Positions 36,618 to 44,802 of a stretch of DNA of 64,000 nt are shown here, one piece after another (the first letter of the stretch is position 1; each line of letters begins with the position of its first letter). This stretch comes from Hydrogenophilales bacterium (lineage in GTDB: Bacteria; Pseudomonadota; Gammaproteobacteria; Burkholderiales; Thiobacillaceae). Position numbers and translations under genes: made by a program. Location of the stretch: positions 108,665 to 172,664 of the forward strand of contig JACPYT010000004.1 in assembly GCA_016195805.1 (NCBI GenBank), in the 5' to 3' direction. The notes below the pieces were generated by a model. The model saw only the letters and a list, made by a program, of their open reading frames with translations, had not been told where the DNA came from and made no database searches.

Positions 36618-38000
36618 TCAGTGGCGGGGCAGGAAGCTCACCCGGATGCGCGCGCCGCCACCAGCGCCGGCATCGGCAAGATCGATGGTGGCATCGTGCC
36701 GGTCCGCCACTTCCTTGACGATGGCGAGGCCAAGGCCGGTGCCTGAGCCGGGGGATCCCACGGCTCGGTAAAAACGGTCGAAGATGCGCTGGTGCTCGGC
36801 TTCCGGGATGCCGGGGCCATTGTCCTCGACCTCGATGAAGGGACGACTGTCCTCACCGGTGCCGCTGCGGGCGGTGACTCGCCCGCCCGGCGGGGTGTAC
36901 TTCAGGGCGTTGTCGATCAGGTTCGCCAGCAATTCCCGCAGCAGCCATTCGGCGCCGTCGATCACCGCTGACGCCGGTTCGAAGCCGAGATCGATGTCGC
37001 GGGCCAGGGCCCGGTCGTACCAGACAGACGCGTTTTCCTGCAGCAGATGAGCGAGATCCACCGGACGTCGCTCGTGGGCGATGTCGGCTTCCGGCCCGGA
37101 GCGGGCCAGGGCCAGGAGCTGGTGGACAAGGTGGCCAAGGCGTTGGGTGGCGTCGCGCAAGTTCACCACCCGGTGACGATATTCCTGGGGGAGTTCGGCC
37201 GCCGTCAGTTCCAGTTGGGTCTGCAGGGCTGCAAGGGGGGTCTTGAGCTGGTGGGCGGCATTGGCGAGAAAGGACTGCTGCGCCATTGCCGCCGCCTGCA
37301 GGTCGTCGATCAGCGCCGACATGGCGTTGACCAGAGGCTCGATCTCGCCCGGTACGTCGCCCTTGGGTAGCGGACTCAGATCATGCGGGGAACGGCGGCC
37401 GATTTCCTCGCTGAGCTGGGCCAGCGGCGCCACGCCGTTGCGTACGCCGATATAGACCAGGCCCAGGGTGGCGAGGATGAGGAGGACATTGGGGGCGACC
37501 ATGGCGGCCAGAATTTTCGAGCCGGTGCGCTGCCGTTTCTGGGTCGTTTCGGCGACGACGACGGTGACTGGCCCGCCGGAGGTTTCAAGGCGATAGCTTG
37601 CTTTGCGCACCTGCTTGCCGCGCAGGGTGGCGTTCGACAGGGTCGGGTGGGTTCCGGACGTTGCTGGGCCGGGCTGGAGATCGACATCGCCGGCCAGCAG
37701 CCGGCCGTCCGGCCCGAGCACCGCGAGAAACTCCTGGTCTCTGCCATTGCTGCGCAGGACCGCCTCGGCAGCAGGGGGGAGGTCCACTTCGATGACTGAT
37801 CCCTTGGCATGAACCCGTCCTGCCAGGGCGACCGCATCGTCGGCCAGGGCGTGGTCATAGGCATCCCAGGCCGGATCGAAGGCGATGTGGTAGTCGGCTG
37901 CCAGGCTGATGACGAGCAGCGCGGCCAGCGGTGCCAGCAGGAAGACGAGCAGCCGCCTGCGCAGGGTCTGCCGCGGTCGATCAGGCCAGTAGGATTTCAT
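36618..38000 (-). CDS. Sensor histidine kinase (TctE/QseC type)
   Basis: 460 residues. A short N-terminus, helix 1 (about 17-36), a ~125-residue periplasmic domain, helix 2 (about 164-186), HAMP, the H-box with phospho-acceptor His250 in 'FLANAAHQLKTPLAALQTQL', and ATPase boxes 'ELLANLIDNALKYTP', 'VEDNGPGIP' and 'GSGTGLGLAIVKEVADRH'. The H-box variant HQLKTP is typical of the TctE/QseC subgroup. ATG 38000 overlaps the regulator gene by 20 bp. The signal sensed is unknown; it may control the metal-efflux operon downstream, the acyl-carrier genes upstream, or both. Confidence 0.92.
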   Translation of the reverse strand: MKSYWPDRPRQTLRRRLLVFLLAPLAALLVISLAADYHIAFDPAWDAYDHALADDAVALAGRVHAKGSVIEVDLPPAAEAVLRSNGRDQEFLAVLGPDGRLLAGDVDLQPGPATSGTHPTLSNATLRGKQVRKASYRLETSGGPVTVVVAETTQKRQRTGSKILAAMVAPNVLLILATLGLVYIGVRNGVAPLAQLSEEIGRRSPHDLSPLPKGDVPGEIEPLVNAMSALIDDLQAAAMAQQSFLANAAHQLKTPLAALQTQLELTAAELPQEYRHRVVNLRDATQRLGHLVHQLLALARSGPEADIAHERRPVDLAHLLQENASVWYDRALARDIDLGFEPASAVIDGAEWLLRELLANLIDNALKYTPPGGRVTARSGTGEDSRPFIEVEDNGPGIPEAEHQRIFDRFYRAVGSPGSGTGLGLAIVKEVADRHDATIDLADAGAGGGARIRVSFLPRH

Positions 38001-38655
38001 CGAGGCGATAGCCGATGCCGCGAATGGTGCGGATTTCAACGCCACATCCCTGCAGCTTGTTGCGCAGGCGCGAGATGTAGATTTCGACGGCATTGGTGGT
38101 CAGCTCGTTGTCCCATTCGCTCAGGCTTTCCACCATCTTCTGCTTGTCGACGACGTTCGGGGTGGCGAGCATGAGCTGCTGCAGGATTTCCCATTCGCGG
38201 CCGGTGAGTTCGAGCGGAGCACCGCGCGCACTGGCGGTTCTGCGCGCCAGATCGAGGCGGAGCGAACCCGCGCTCAGTTCGGAAGTGGTGGCGGAGCGGC
38301 TGCGGCGGATCAGTGCGCGCAGCCGGGCCAGCAGCTCGGGCAGCTGGAAGGGCTTGACCATGTAATCGTCGGCGCCGAGGTCGAGTCCGACCACCCGGTC
38401 GTCCAGCCCGTCGCGGGCCGTAAGAATGAGGATGGGCACTTCGATGCCGCGACGCCGCAGCCGGCGGATCAGTTCATGGCCATCCATGCGCGGCAGGCCG
38501 ATATCGACGATCGCCAGATCGTAATGGATGAGTTCGAGTGCGGATTCGGCCGGCTCGGCCGCCGCCGTGTGGTCCACCGCGAACCCTGCTTTTTCCAGGC
38601 CTTCGCGGATACCGTCGGCCACCATCGGGTCATCTTCAACCAGCAGGATGCGCAT
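37981..38655 (-). CDS. OmpR/PhoB-family response regulator
   Basis: 224 residues. Receiver domain with Asp9/Asp10, phospho-acceptor Asp51 ('LAIVDIGLPRMDG') and Lys in 'YMVKPFQLPEL', then a C-terminal winged helix ('VDKQKMVESLSEWDNELTTN', 'VEIYISRLRNKLQ', 'IRTIRGIGYRLD'), the QseB/TctD/PmrA layout. ATG 38655 begins 2 bp after the ketosynthase stop, so the two-component genes appear to be co-transcribed with hydrolase-ACP-ketosynthase. Confidence 0.95.
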   Translation of the reverse strand: MRILLVEDDPMVADGIREGLEKAGFAVDHTAAAEPAESALELIHYDLAIVDIGLPRMDGHELIRRLRRRGIEVPILILTARDGLDDRVVGLDLGADDYMVKPFQLPELLARLRALIRRSRSATTSELSAGSLRLDLARRTASARGAPLELTGREWEILQQLMLATPNVVDKQKMVESLSEWDNELTTNAVEIYISRLRNKLQGCGVEIRTIRGIGYRLDEILLA

Positions 38656-38657
38656 GT

Positions 38658-39887
38658 TCAGTCGTTAGCTGGGTACTGTCGAACGGCCAGGGAAACGTTG
38701 CTTCCACCGAAGGCAAAGGTATTGGATAGCGCGGCAAGCACCGGTCCGCGACGCGCCGTTCCGGAGATCAGATCGACACCTTCCACGTCGGTTTCCTGCA
38801 GATGCGCGGTGGGAGGGCATTCGCCGCGCGCCAGGGCTAGCACGGTGATGACAAGCTCCAGCGCACCCGCCGCACCCAGGGTATGTCCGTGGACGGCCTT
38901 GGTGGATGAGACCGCCGGGGCTTTCTGCACGCCGCCGAAGGTGTTGCGGATGGCGGCGGCCTCCGTGGCATCTCCGACCGAGGTGGCCGTGGCATGGGCG
39001 TTGATGTAACCGATGTCGCCCGCCATCAGGCCGGCGTCCTGCAGTGCAAGCTCCATCGCCCTTTGCTGGCCTGCCGGATCCGGGCGCGCGTAGTGGCTGG
39101 CATCGCCGGCGTTGCCGTACCCGCACAATTCGGCATGGATGCGGGCGCCGCGGCGGCGGGCGACGCTTTCCCGCTCGAGCACGAGGGCGGCCGCGCCTTC
39201 CCCGAGGACGAGGCCGCTGCGCCTGCGGTCAAACGGGCGGCAGCTTTGCTCGGGGGACAGCATGTCCGTTTTGGCGAGGACGCGCAGGGCGTCCCAGGCC
39301 AGCAACTGGCCGGTAAGCAGCGGCGCCTCGGAGCCGCCCACGACGATGCGTTCGGCCCGTCCCCAGCGCAGGGCCAGCATGGCTTCGCCAATGGCAGCGG
39401 CGGCCGAGGCACAGGCTTGCGATACCGACAACTGCGGACCGCGCAGCCCATGGTCGAGCGCGATCTGGGCCACCGCCGCATTCTGCATCGCCAGCAGGAT
39501 GGTCAGCGGGCGGGCCCGCTGGCCGGCGTGCAGGCGGCCGTAACTGTCCTCGACGGTGGTGGCGCTGCCGACGCCGGTTCCCCAGTAGACGCCGGTTGAG
39601 GCGCTTTCGGCTGCGGGAACGTTTTCCAGACCGGCGTCAGCCATGGCCTCGCGTACTGCCAGGGCGGCGAGGCCGACGTGGCGATCGACATTGGCGGGCA
39701 ACTGGTGCATGCCCACCGGCCCCAGGTCGCCGGGAACCGGGGCGGCCGCCCAAGTGCCGCCTTCCCCCGGCCAGAGGCGGATACCGGAACGCCCGGCGAG
39801 CGATCCGGCAAACAGGGCGTCGGCGCCCAGCCCCAGAGCCGATACGGCGCCTAGACCGGTGATGACCACCCGATCGTGCAGATTCAT
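38658..39887 (-). CDS. Beta-ketoacyl-ACP synthase (FabF-like ketosynthase)
   Basis: 409 residues, thiolase fold. The catalytic triad is complete: Cys159 in 'LSVSQACASAAAAIG', His298 in 'YINAHATATSVGD' and His335 in 'TKAVHGHTLGAAGALE' with Lys330. It would elongate acyl-ACP with malonyl-ACP. It lies outside any fab cluster and next to a dedicated acyl carrier protein gene (ATGA overlap), so it probably serves a specialised lipid, arylpolyene-like or secondary product rather than bulk fatty acids. The sequence departs from housekeeping FabF around the active site (gatekeeper region), consistent with this. Product unknown. Confidence 0.88.
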   Translation of the reverse strand: MNLHDRVVITGLGAVSALGLGADALFAGSLAGRSGIRLWPGEGGTWAAAPVPGDLGPVGMHQLPANVDRHVGLAALAVREAMADAGLENVPAAESASTGVYWGTGVGSATTVEDSYGRLHAGQRARPLTILLAMQNAAVAQIALDHGLRGPQLSVSQACASAAAAIGEAMLALRWGRAERIVVGGSEAPLLTGQLLAWDALRVLAKTDMLSPEQSCRPFDRRRSGLVLGEGAAALVLERESVARRRGARIHAELCGYGNAGDASHYARPDPAGQQRAMELALQDAGLMAGDIGYINAHATATSVGDATEAAAIRNTFGGVQKAPAVSSTKAVHGHTLGAAGALELVITVLALARGECPPTAHLQETDVEGVDLISGTARRGPVLAALSNTFAFGGSNVSLAVRQYPAND

Positions 39888-40126
39888 GCCGCGGCCATCG
39901 TGCGGAGCCGGTCGACCAGGTTGGCGATATCGGTGAGGGTCTGGATTTTCTCGGCGTCCTCGTTGTCGATGCGGATGGCGAATACTTCTTCGATGCGGAA
40001 GATGAATTCCAGCAGTCCCAGGGAGTCGATGCCGAGATCCTTGATCGAGGCATCCTCACTGATTTTCTCCGGGTCGCAGTGAAATTCCTTGATCGCGATA
40101 TCGGCCAGGGTTTGGCGAGTGTCCAT
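39884..40126 (-). CDS. Acyl carrier protein
   Basis: 80 residues, acidic. The phosphopantetheine attachment site is Ser35 in 'LGIDSLGLLEFIF' (usual DSL). It is less acidic after helix II than housekeeping AcpP and is paired with its own ketosynthase, so it is likely dedicated to that pathway. It lies 24 bp downstream of the hydrolase gene and overlaps the ketosynthase start. Confidence 0.93.
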   Translation of the reverse strand: MDTRQTLADIAIKEFHCDPEKISEDASIKDLGIDSLGLLEFIFRIEEVFAIRIDNEDAEKIQTLTDIANLVDRLRTMAAA

Positions 40127-40150
40127 GGTGATTTCCTTGGTAGAGGGGTG

Positions 40151-40993
40151 TTAGGCCTGAAGCTGGGCGGTCGTAGCGGATTGCTGCTGCCGTTCCAGCG
40201 CGCCGACGAACTCGACGCAGGCTCGGGCGACGCCTTCCCTGTCGTTGTCCAGGGTCAGCATGTGATAGCTGTTGGTGAAGATGATTTTTTCGATGCGGCT
40301 CGAACCGAGGCGGCCGGCGAGCAGGTTGGGGGTGCGCAGGCTGGCCATTTCGTCCTCGGCCGCGTGCAGGATAAGGGCCGGCTGGGTGATGTCGGGCAGG
40401 CTGGCCCGGATGCGGCGCATCATGCGATAAGCCTCGTAGATGGCCGAAAGCGGCAGGTCACGGGCGCCGGCGGCGGAGTTGCCGGTGGATTCCATCTGGC
40501 GGGCGATCCATTCGCGGATACGGGGATTCTTGATGCCATAGGGATCTTTCTCCCGCAGGCGGTAGCGGTGCCGTAGCGGCGTCGGATGGGCCAGTGGCAG
40601 TAGAGGCAGCAGTCGACGAAACCAGGGCAGGTTCCAGCCATCGTAAAAAAGCGTGGTGGAAATCAGCAGCAGGCCGGTGACTGAGCTCTCGTCGCGGCGG
40701 GCCAGCCGCAGGGCCAGGTCGGATCCTATGCAGAGTCCGCCCACCGTGGCAGGACCGTGATCGGCCACCAGTGCCGCCAGGCGCTCGCTGGCCATGGATT
40801 CCCAGTGCTCCCAGGGAAGAACCGGTGCGCAATCGCCGGGGCGCTGGCCGTACCCGCTCAGATAAGGCACGCTGACCGTGTGCCCGGCCCGGTGCAGGCG
40901 TTGGGCGAGCAGCTGGATTTCCAGGGGATTGCCGCGCAATCCGTGCAACAACAGGACCGGCGGGCGGTGGCCGATTAGAAAAATGTCCTGCAT
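40151..40993 (-). CDS. Alpha/beta hydrolase with a cysteine nucleophile
   Basis: 280 residues from ATG 40993. 'PPVLLLHGLRGNPLEIQLLA' is the oxyanion-side strand of Est30/monoglyceride-lipase-type carboxylesterases. The nucleophile elbow reads 'VGGLCIGSDLALRLA', with Cys88 where Ser is normal. The acid is Asp214 ('LHAAEDEMASLRTP') and the base His244 ('TNSYHMLTLDND'), both in family positions. It could release, transfer or proofread acyl groups on the neighbouring ACP. ATG 40993 has GGAG 6 nt upstream; ATG 41005 would add MEPS and lacks a spaced ribosome-binding site. First gene of the hydrolase-ACP-ketosynthase-regulator-kinase operon. Confidence 0.82.
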   Translation of the reverse strand: MQDIFLIGHRPPVLLLHGLRGNPLEIQLLAQRLHRAGHTVSVPYLSGYGQRPGDCAPVLPWEHWESMASERLAALVADHGPATVGGLCIGSDLALRLARRDESSVTGLLLISTTLFYDGWNLPWFRRLLPLLPLAHPTPLRHRYRLREKDPYGIKNPRIREWIARQMESTGNSAAGARDLPLSAIYEAYRMMRRIRASLPDITQPALILHAAEDEMASLRTPNLLAGRLGSSRIEKIIFTNSYHMLTLDNDREGVARACVEFVGALERQQQSATTAQLQA

Positions 40994-41110
40994 TGAGGGC
41001 TCCATCCTGATGATCGAGTCACCTTAGCGGTTGCACGCTTACATTTGCCTGACAGTGGCGGGGTCGCAGAGGGGATCGGCGTGCCGGCCTGCGTGAGTGG
41101 GGGCATGCAG

Positions 41111-41141
41111 AAAAAATAGCCACGAAGTACACCGTGGCTAT
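41111..41141 (-). terminator. Intrinsic terminator of rpoH
   Basis: On the minus strand ATAGCCACG and CGTGGCTAT form a 9-bp stem with an 8-nt loop, followed by a run of T's (A's at 41111-41116). It lies 36 bp beyond the rpoH stop. Confidence 0.9.
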
Positions 41142-41176
41142 CGCGATCAATTGGCTGCGGGGGCGTGTATTCAGCT

Positions 41177-42022
41177 TTATGCCGGAATCGCGGCGCGCAT
41201 TTTCTGCAGCGCACGGGCTTCGATCTGGCGGATGCGCTCCGCCGACACGCCATATTGGGCGGCGAGTTCGTGCAGGGTCGCGGCCTCGCCTTCGGTCAGC
41301 CAGCGCGCCTGGATGATGTGGCGGCTGCGCGCGTCGAGATTTTCCAGCGCGTGGGTCAGACCGGTATGGCGCAGGCGTTCGGTCTGCTCGCGTTCCAGCG
41401 ACTGCGCGGGGTTTTCGTCCGGGCTCGCCATGTAGGCCAGCGGGCTGTAACCTTCCTCGCCGTCGTCCACCATCGGGTCGATCGACACATCGTGGCCCGA
41501 CAGGCGCATCTCCATCTCCAGCACGTCCTTGCGGCTGACATTGAGCTCGCGCGCCATGGCGTCGGCTTCCTGCAGCGTCAGGGCATTGAGCGACTGTTTC
41601 AGGCTGCGCAGGTTGAAGAACAGCTTGCGCTGCGACTTGGTGGTCGCCACCTTGACCAGGCGCCAGTTCTTCAGGACGTATTCGTGGATCTCGGCGCGGA
41701 TCCAGTGCAGCGCAAACGACACCAGGCGCACGCCGCGGTCCGGGTCAAAACGCTTCACGGCCTTCATCAGGCCGACATTGCCTTCCTGAATGAGATCGGC
41801 GTGCGGCAGCCCATAGCCGAGATAGTGGCGCGCCACGCTCACCACTACGCGGAGGTGCGATACGACCAGCTGGCGCGCAGCCTCGACATCCTGTTTGTCG
41901 TGCCAAGCCCGTGCAAATTTCTGCTCCTCTTCCAGGCTGAGCATGGGATAACGGTTGACGGTCTGAATGTAGCTATCCAGGCTGTAAGCAGCAGGGACAG
42001 GTAAAGACATCGATCGATTCAT
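41177..42022 (-). CDS. rpoH: RNA polymerase sigma factor sigma-32 (heat shock)
   Basis: 281 residues. Region 2 'LVVSHLRVVVSVARHYLGYG' and 'DLIQEGNVGLMKAVKRFDPD', the RpoH box near 'TTKSQRKLFFNLRSLKQSL', and region 4 'LHELAAQYGVSAERIRQIEA' are all present. It directs transcription of chaperone and protease genes. ATG 42022 follows AGGGGGG with a 10-nt gap; ATG 42010 and 42049 are less likely. A perfect CIRCE element lies 29-55 bp upstream. Downstream of ftsX, as in most proteobacteria. Confidence 0.97.
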   Translation of the reverse strand: MNRSMSLPVPAAYSLDSYIQTVNRYPMLSLEEEQKFARAWHDKQDVEAARQLVVSHLRVVVSVARHYLGYGLPHADLIQEGNVGLMKAVKRFDPDRGVRLVSFALHWIRAEIHEYVLKNWRLVKVATTKSQRKLFFNLRSLKQSLNALTLQEADAMARELNVSRKDVLEMEMRLSGHDVSIDPMVDDGEEGYSPLAYMASPDENPAQSLEREQTERLRHTGLTHALENLDARSRHIIQARWLTEGEAATLHELAAQYGVSAERIRQIEARALQKMRAAIPA

Positions 42023-42050
42023 GCGTGTGGAACCCCCCTTTAGGAACATT

Positions 42051-42077
42051 TTAGCACTCGCTGTATAAGAGTGCTAA
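42051..42077 (-). promoter_or_regulatory. CIRCE element (HrcA operator) upstream of rpoH
   Basis: TTAGCACTC (42051-42059), 9-nt spacer, GAGTGCTAA (42069-42077): an exact match to the consensus CIRCE repeat. It lies just before the rpoH start and downstream of ftsX, where an rpoH promoter is expected (A/T-rich TTATACA is inside the spacer on the minus strand). HrcA bound here should repress rpoH until heat shock. Confidence 0.93.
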
Positions 42078-42107
42078 AGCAATGAAGGGTTCCCGTGGAG
42101 AGGGAAA

Positions 42108-43016
42108 TCAGCGTGCCGCTTCGACTTGGTGCAGGGCCCGGGTGACCGAGAGCCAGGCGCCCAGCCAGCCGAATAAGGTGGTCAGGCCGAGTACCGCGGC
42201 GATTTCGGTCCCGTTGGGTGGCAGCAGATGGAACGTCGATCCGTACAGGCCTGCCAGGTGTTCGACCGGTGCCTGCAGGATCGTGCCGGCAATGGCCAGC
42301 ACGCCACCTGCCGCGAGTCCGCCGAGCAACCCCTGTAGCGCGCCCAGGTAGAGGAAGGGGCGGCGGATATGCCAGTCGGTGGCGCCGATCAGCCGACTGA
42401 CCAGGATTTCGTCGCGTCGGGCCAGCACCTGGGCGCGGATGGCGTTGCCCGAGATGGCGATCAGAGCTATGGCAAACAGGCCGCCCAGAACCCAGACGAC
42501 CGTGCGGCCGATGTCGAGGGCGGCCTGCAGGCGCTCCGCCCATTGGCTGTCGAGGTGGGTTTCCGCCACACCCGGCAATTTGGTCAGGCTGTCGGAGAGC
42601 CGCACCAGCGCTTCGCGTGATGAGGCTTGCGGCCGCACGATCCAGGCGTCCGGCAACGGGTTTTCAGTGAGGCCGGCAGTGATGTCGGCCAGGTCCTGCG
42701 AGGCGCTCAGGGTGGCAAGCGCCTGGTCTCTGGGCACGTAGCGGGCCTGTTCGATGTCGGGCTGCTTGAGCCGCGCGGCGATAGCCTGTTTTTGTTCGGC
42801 GGATGCACCGACATTGAGAAACAGGCTGATTTCCGGCTGTGCGGGCAGGTCGCTGGCCACCCGTGCGAGGTTGCCCAGACCCAGATACAGCCCGCTCGGC
42901 AGGCTGATCGCCACGCCCATGGCCAGCGCGGTCAGGAGCGTTGTGAACGGCTGGGTACCCAGCCGACGCAGTGTGGTGACGAGCGCGTGCCTGTGATGAC
43001 GCAGCCAGCCGATCAT
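42108..43016 (-). CDS. ftsX: Cell division protein FtsX
   Basis: 302 residues, four membrane helices with a large periplasmic loop after helix 1 ('QPEISLFLNVGASAEQKQAI' through 'TKLPGVAETHLDSQW'). With FtsE it forms an ABC-like complex at the divisome that regulates peptidoglycan hydrolase activity. The N-terminus 'HHRHALVTTLRRLGTQPFTT' is typical. It overlaps ftsE by 4 bp; the rpoH CIRCE region starts soon after its stop. Confidence 0.95.
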   Translation of the reverse strand: MIGWLRHHRHALVTTLRRLGTQPFTTLLTALAMGVAISLPSGLYLGLGNLARVASDLPAQPEISLFLNVGASAEQKQAIAARLKQPDIEQARYVPRDQALATLSASQDLADITAGLTENPLPDAWIVRPQASSREALVRLSDSLTKLPGVAETHLDSQWAERLQAALDIGRTVVWVLGGLFAIALIAISGNAIRAQVLARRDEILVSRLIGATDWHIRRPFLYLGALQGLLGGLAAGGVLAIAGTILQAPVEHLAGLYGSTFHLLPPNGTEIAAVLGLTTLFGWLGAWLSVTRALHQVEAAR

Positions 43017-43675
43017 GCCGGCACCTCCCCGATCCTGCCGTGGTCCAGGTGCAGGGTACGACCACCCAGCGCCGTGATGGCGCGTTCATCGTGGGTGGCG
43101 ATCACCAGCGTGGTGCCGACCTGATGGAAGTCGCGGAACATCGCCATGATGTCGGCGGCGTAGCCGGCGTCGAGATTGCCGGTAGGTTCGTCGGCCAGCA
43201 GCAGGGCGGGGCGGCTCACCAGTGCGCGGGCGATGCAGAGGCGCTGCTGCTCACCACCCGACAGGCTGACGGGATGGGCCTTCTCTCGGTTGAGCAGGCC
43301 GACCTTGTCGATGACCGCGCGGGCGCGCTTCAGGGACTCGCGGCGGTCGAAGCCGGCGATGTCGAGCGGCAGCACCACGTTGTCGATCACGCTGCGGTCG
43401 AACAGCAGTTTGTGGTCCTGGAACACCAGGCCGATGTTGCGACGCAGATAGGGTACCGCCCGGCGCGACAGCCGGCTGATGTTCTGGCCGCTGACCGACA
43501 CCACGCCGCTGGTCGGGCGTTCGATCGCGGCGATGAGCTTCAGCAGCGTGCTCTTGCCGGCGCCGGAGTGCCCGGTGAGGAAAACCAGTTCGCCCTGCTC
43601 GATGGCGAGGCTGACGCCGGAGAGGGCTTCGTGCCCGCCGGGATAGCGTTTGGTGACCTGGCTGAAGCTGATCAT
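43013..43675 (-). CDS. ftsE: Cell division ATP-binding protein FtsE
   Basis: ABC ATPase, 220 residues. Walker A '[19 protein letters not shown]', signature '[17 protein letters not shown]', Walker B '[13 protein letters not shown]' and the H-loop 'VIATHDE' are present. It powers FtsX conformational changes at the septum. It starts 12 bp after ftsY. Confidence 0.97.
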   Translation of the reverse strand: MISFSQVTKRYPGGHEALSGVSLAIEQGELVFLTGHSGAGKSTLLKLIAAIERPTSGVVSVSGQNISRLSRRAVPYLRRNIGLVFQDHKLLFDRSVIDNVVLPLDIAGFDRRESLKRARAVIDKVGLLNREKAHPVSLSGGEQQRLCIARALVSRPALLLADEPTGNLDAGYAADIMAMFRDFHQVGTTLVIATHDERAITALGGRTLHLDHGRIGEVPA

Positions 43676-43687
43676 GCGGTGGCTGCC

Positions 43688-44713
43688 CTAAACAGGAAAT
43701 ATGGCTTCGACGAATTCGCGTGCGTCGAAGGGGCGCAGGTCGTCCACGGTCTCGCCGACGCCGATGTAGCGCACCGGGATCGGCCGCGGCCGCGTTAAAC
43801 AGGCGTAGGCGATGGCGGCGATGGCGCCGCCCTTGGCGGTGCCGTCGAGCTTGGTCAGCGCGAGGCCCGTCACGCCGAGCGCATCGTCGAAGGCCTTGAC
43901 CTGGGTGACGGCGTTCTGCCCGGTGTTGGCGTCCAGCACCAGCAGCACTTCATGCGGCGCGCCGGGGATGGCCTTCTCGATCACGCGCTTGACCTTCCTG
44001 ATCTCTTCCATCAGGTGCAGCTGCGTCGGCAGGCGGCCGGCAGTGTCGGCCAGCACGACGTCGATGTTGCGCGCGCGCGCGGCCTGGATGGCGTCGAAGA
44101 TCACCGCGGCGGAATCGCCTTTTTCCTGGCTCACCACCGTCACGTTGTTGCGCTCGCCCCAGACCTGCAGCTGTTCGCGCGCCGCCGCGCGGAAGGTGTC
44201 GCCGGCCGCCAGCAGCACCGACAGGCCCTGCGACTGGTACAGCTTGGCGAGCTTGCCGATGGTGGTGGTCTTGCCGGCGCCGTTGACGCCGGCCAGCATG
44301 AGGATGAAGGGTTTGTGCGGGGTGACGTCGAGCGGCGCCTGCAGCGGCGTCAGCAGGTCGACCAGGGCGTCCTTCAGGGCGGCCTGCAGGTCGGAGGCCT
44401 CGGTGAGGTTTTCGCGGCGCACTTTCTTCTGCAGGGTGTCGAGCAGGGCGTGGGTGGCGTCGACGCCAACGTCGGCGGTGATCAGGATGGTTTCGAGTTC
44501 CTCGAACAGCTCGGCGTCGATCTTGCGTCCGACGCCGAACAGGCCGGCCAGCTGACCACCCAGTTTGTCGCGGGTCTTGGCGAGGCCCTGCTTCAGCCGC
44601 TGTGCCCAACCGGGACGCGACTCGGGTTGGGGCGCGACAGGCGCGGACTGCGCGTCAGGGGAAGGCGGTTCGGCGGCAGGCGGTTTGGACTTGAAGAAAC
44701 TAAACACGGACAA
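43688..44713 (-). CDS. ftsY: Signal recognition particle receptor FtsY
   Basis: 341 residues. A short N-terminal Pro/Ser-rich linker (about 8-35), then the NG GTPase domain: '[20 protein letters not shown]' (G1), '[12 protein letters not shown]' (G3), '[15 protein letters not shown]' (G4/G5). It docks ribosome-SRP complexes at the membrane. The acidic A domain is shorter than in E. coli. Divergent from the M16 peptidase pair. Confidence 0.97.
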   Translation of the reverse strand: MSVFSFFKSKPPAAEPPSPDAQSAPVAPQPESRPGWAQRLKQGLAKTRDKLGGQLAGLFGVGRKIDAELFEELETILITADVGVDATHALLDTLQKKVRRENLTEASDLQAALKDALVDLLTPLQAPLDVTPHKPFILMLAGVNGAGKTTTIGKLAKLYQSQGLSVLLAAGDTFRAAAREQLQVWGERNNVTVVSQEKGDSAAVIFDAIQAARARNIDVVLADTAGRLPTQLHLMEEIRKVKRVIEKAIPGAPHEVLLVLDANTGQNAVTQVKAFDDALGVTGLALTKLDGTAKGGAIAAIAYACLTRPRPIPVRYIGVGETVDDLRPFDAREFVEAIFPV

Positions 44714-44802
44714 AGGGAGTCAGCACAGCTGTTTGACGGACGCCTAATCTTATCATTCGCGTACGGCTTATCATTCGGACTCATTCAACACGAGGTGAAA
44801 AC

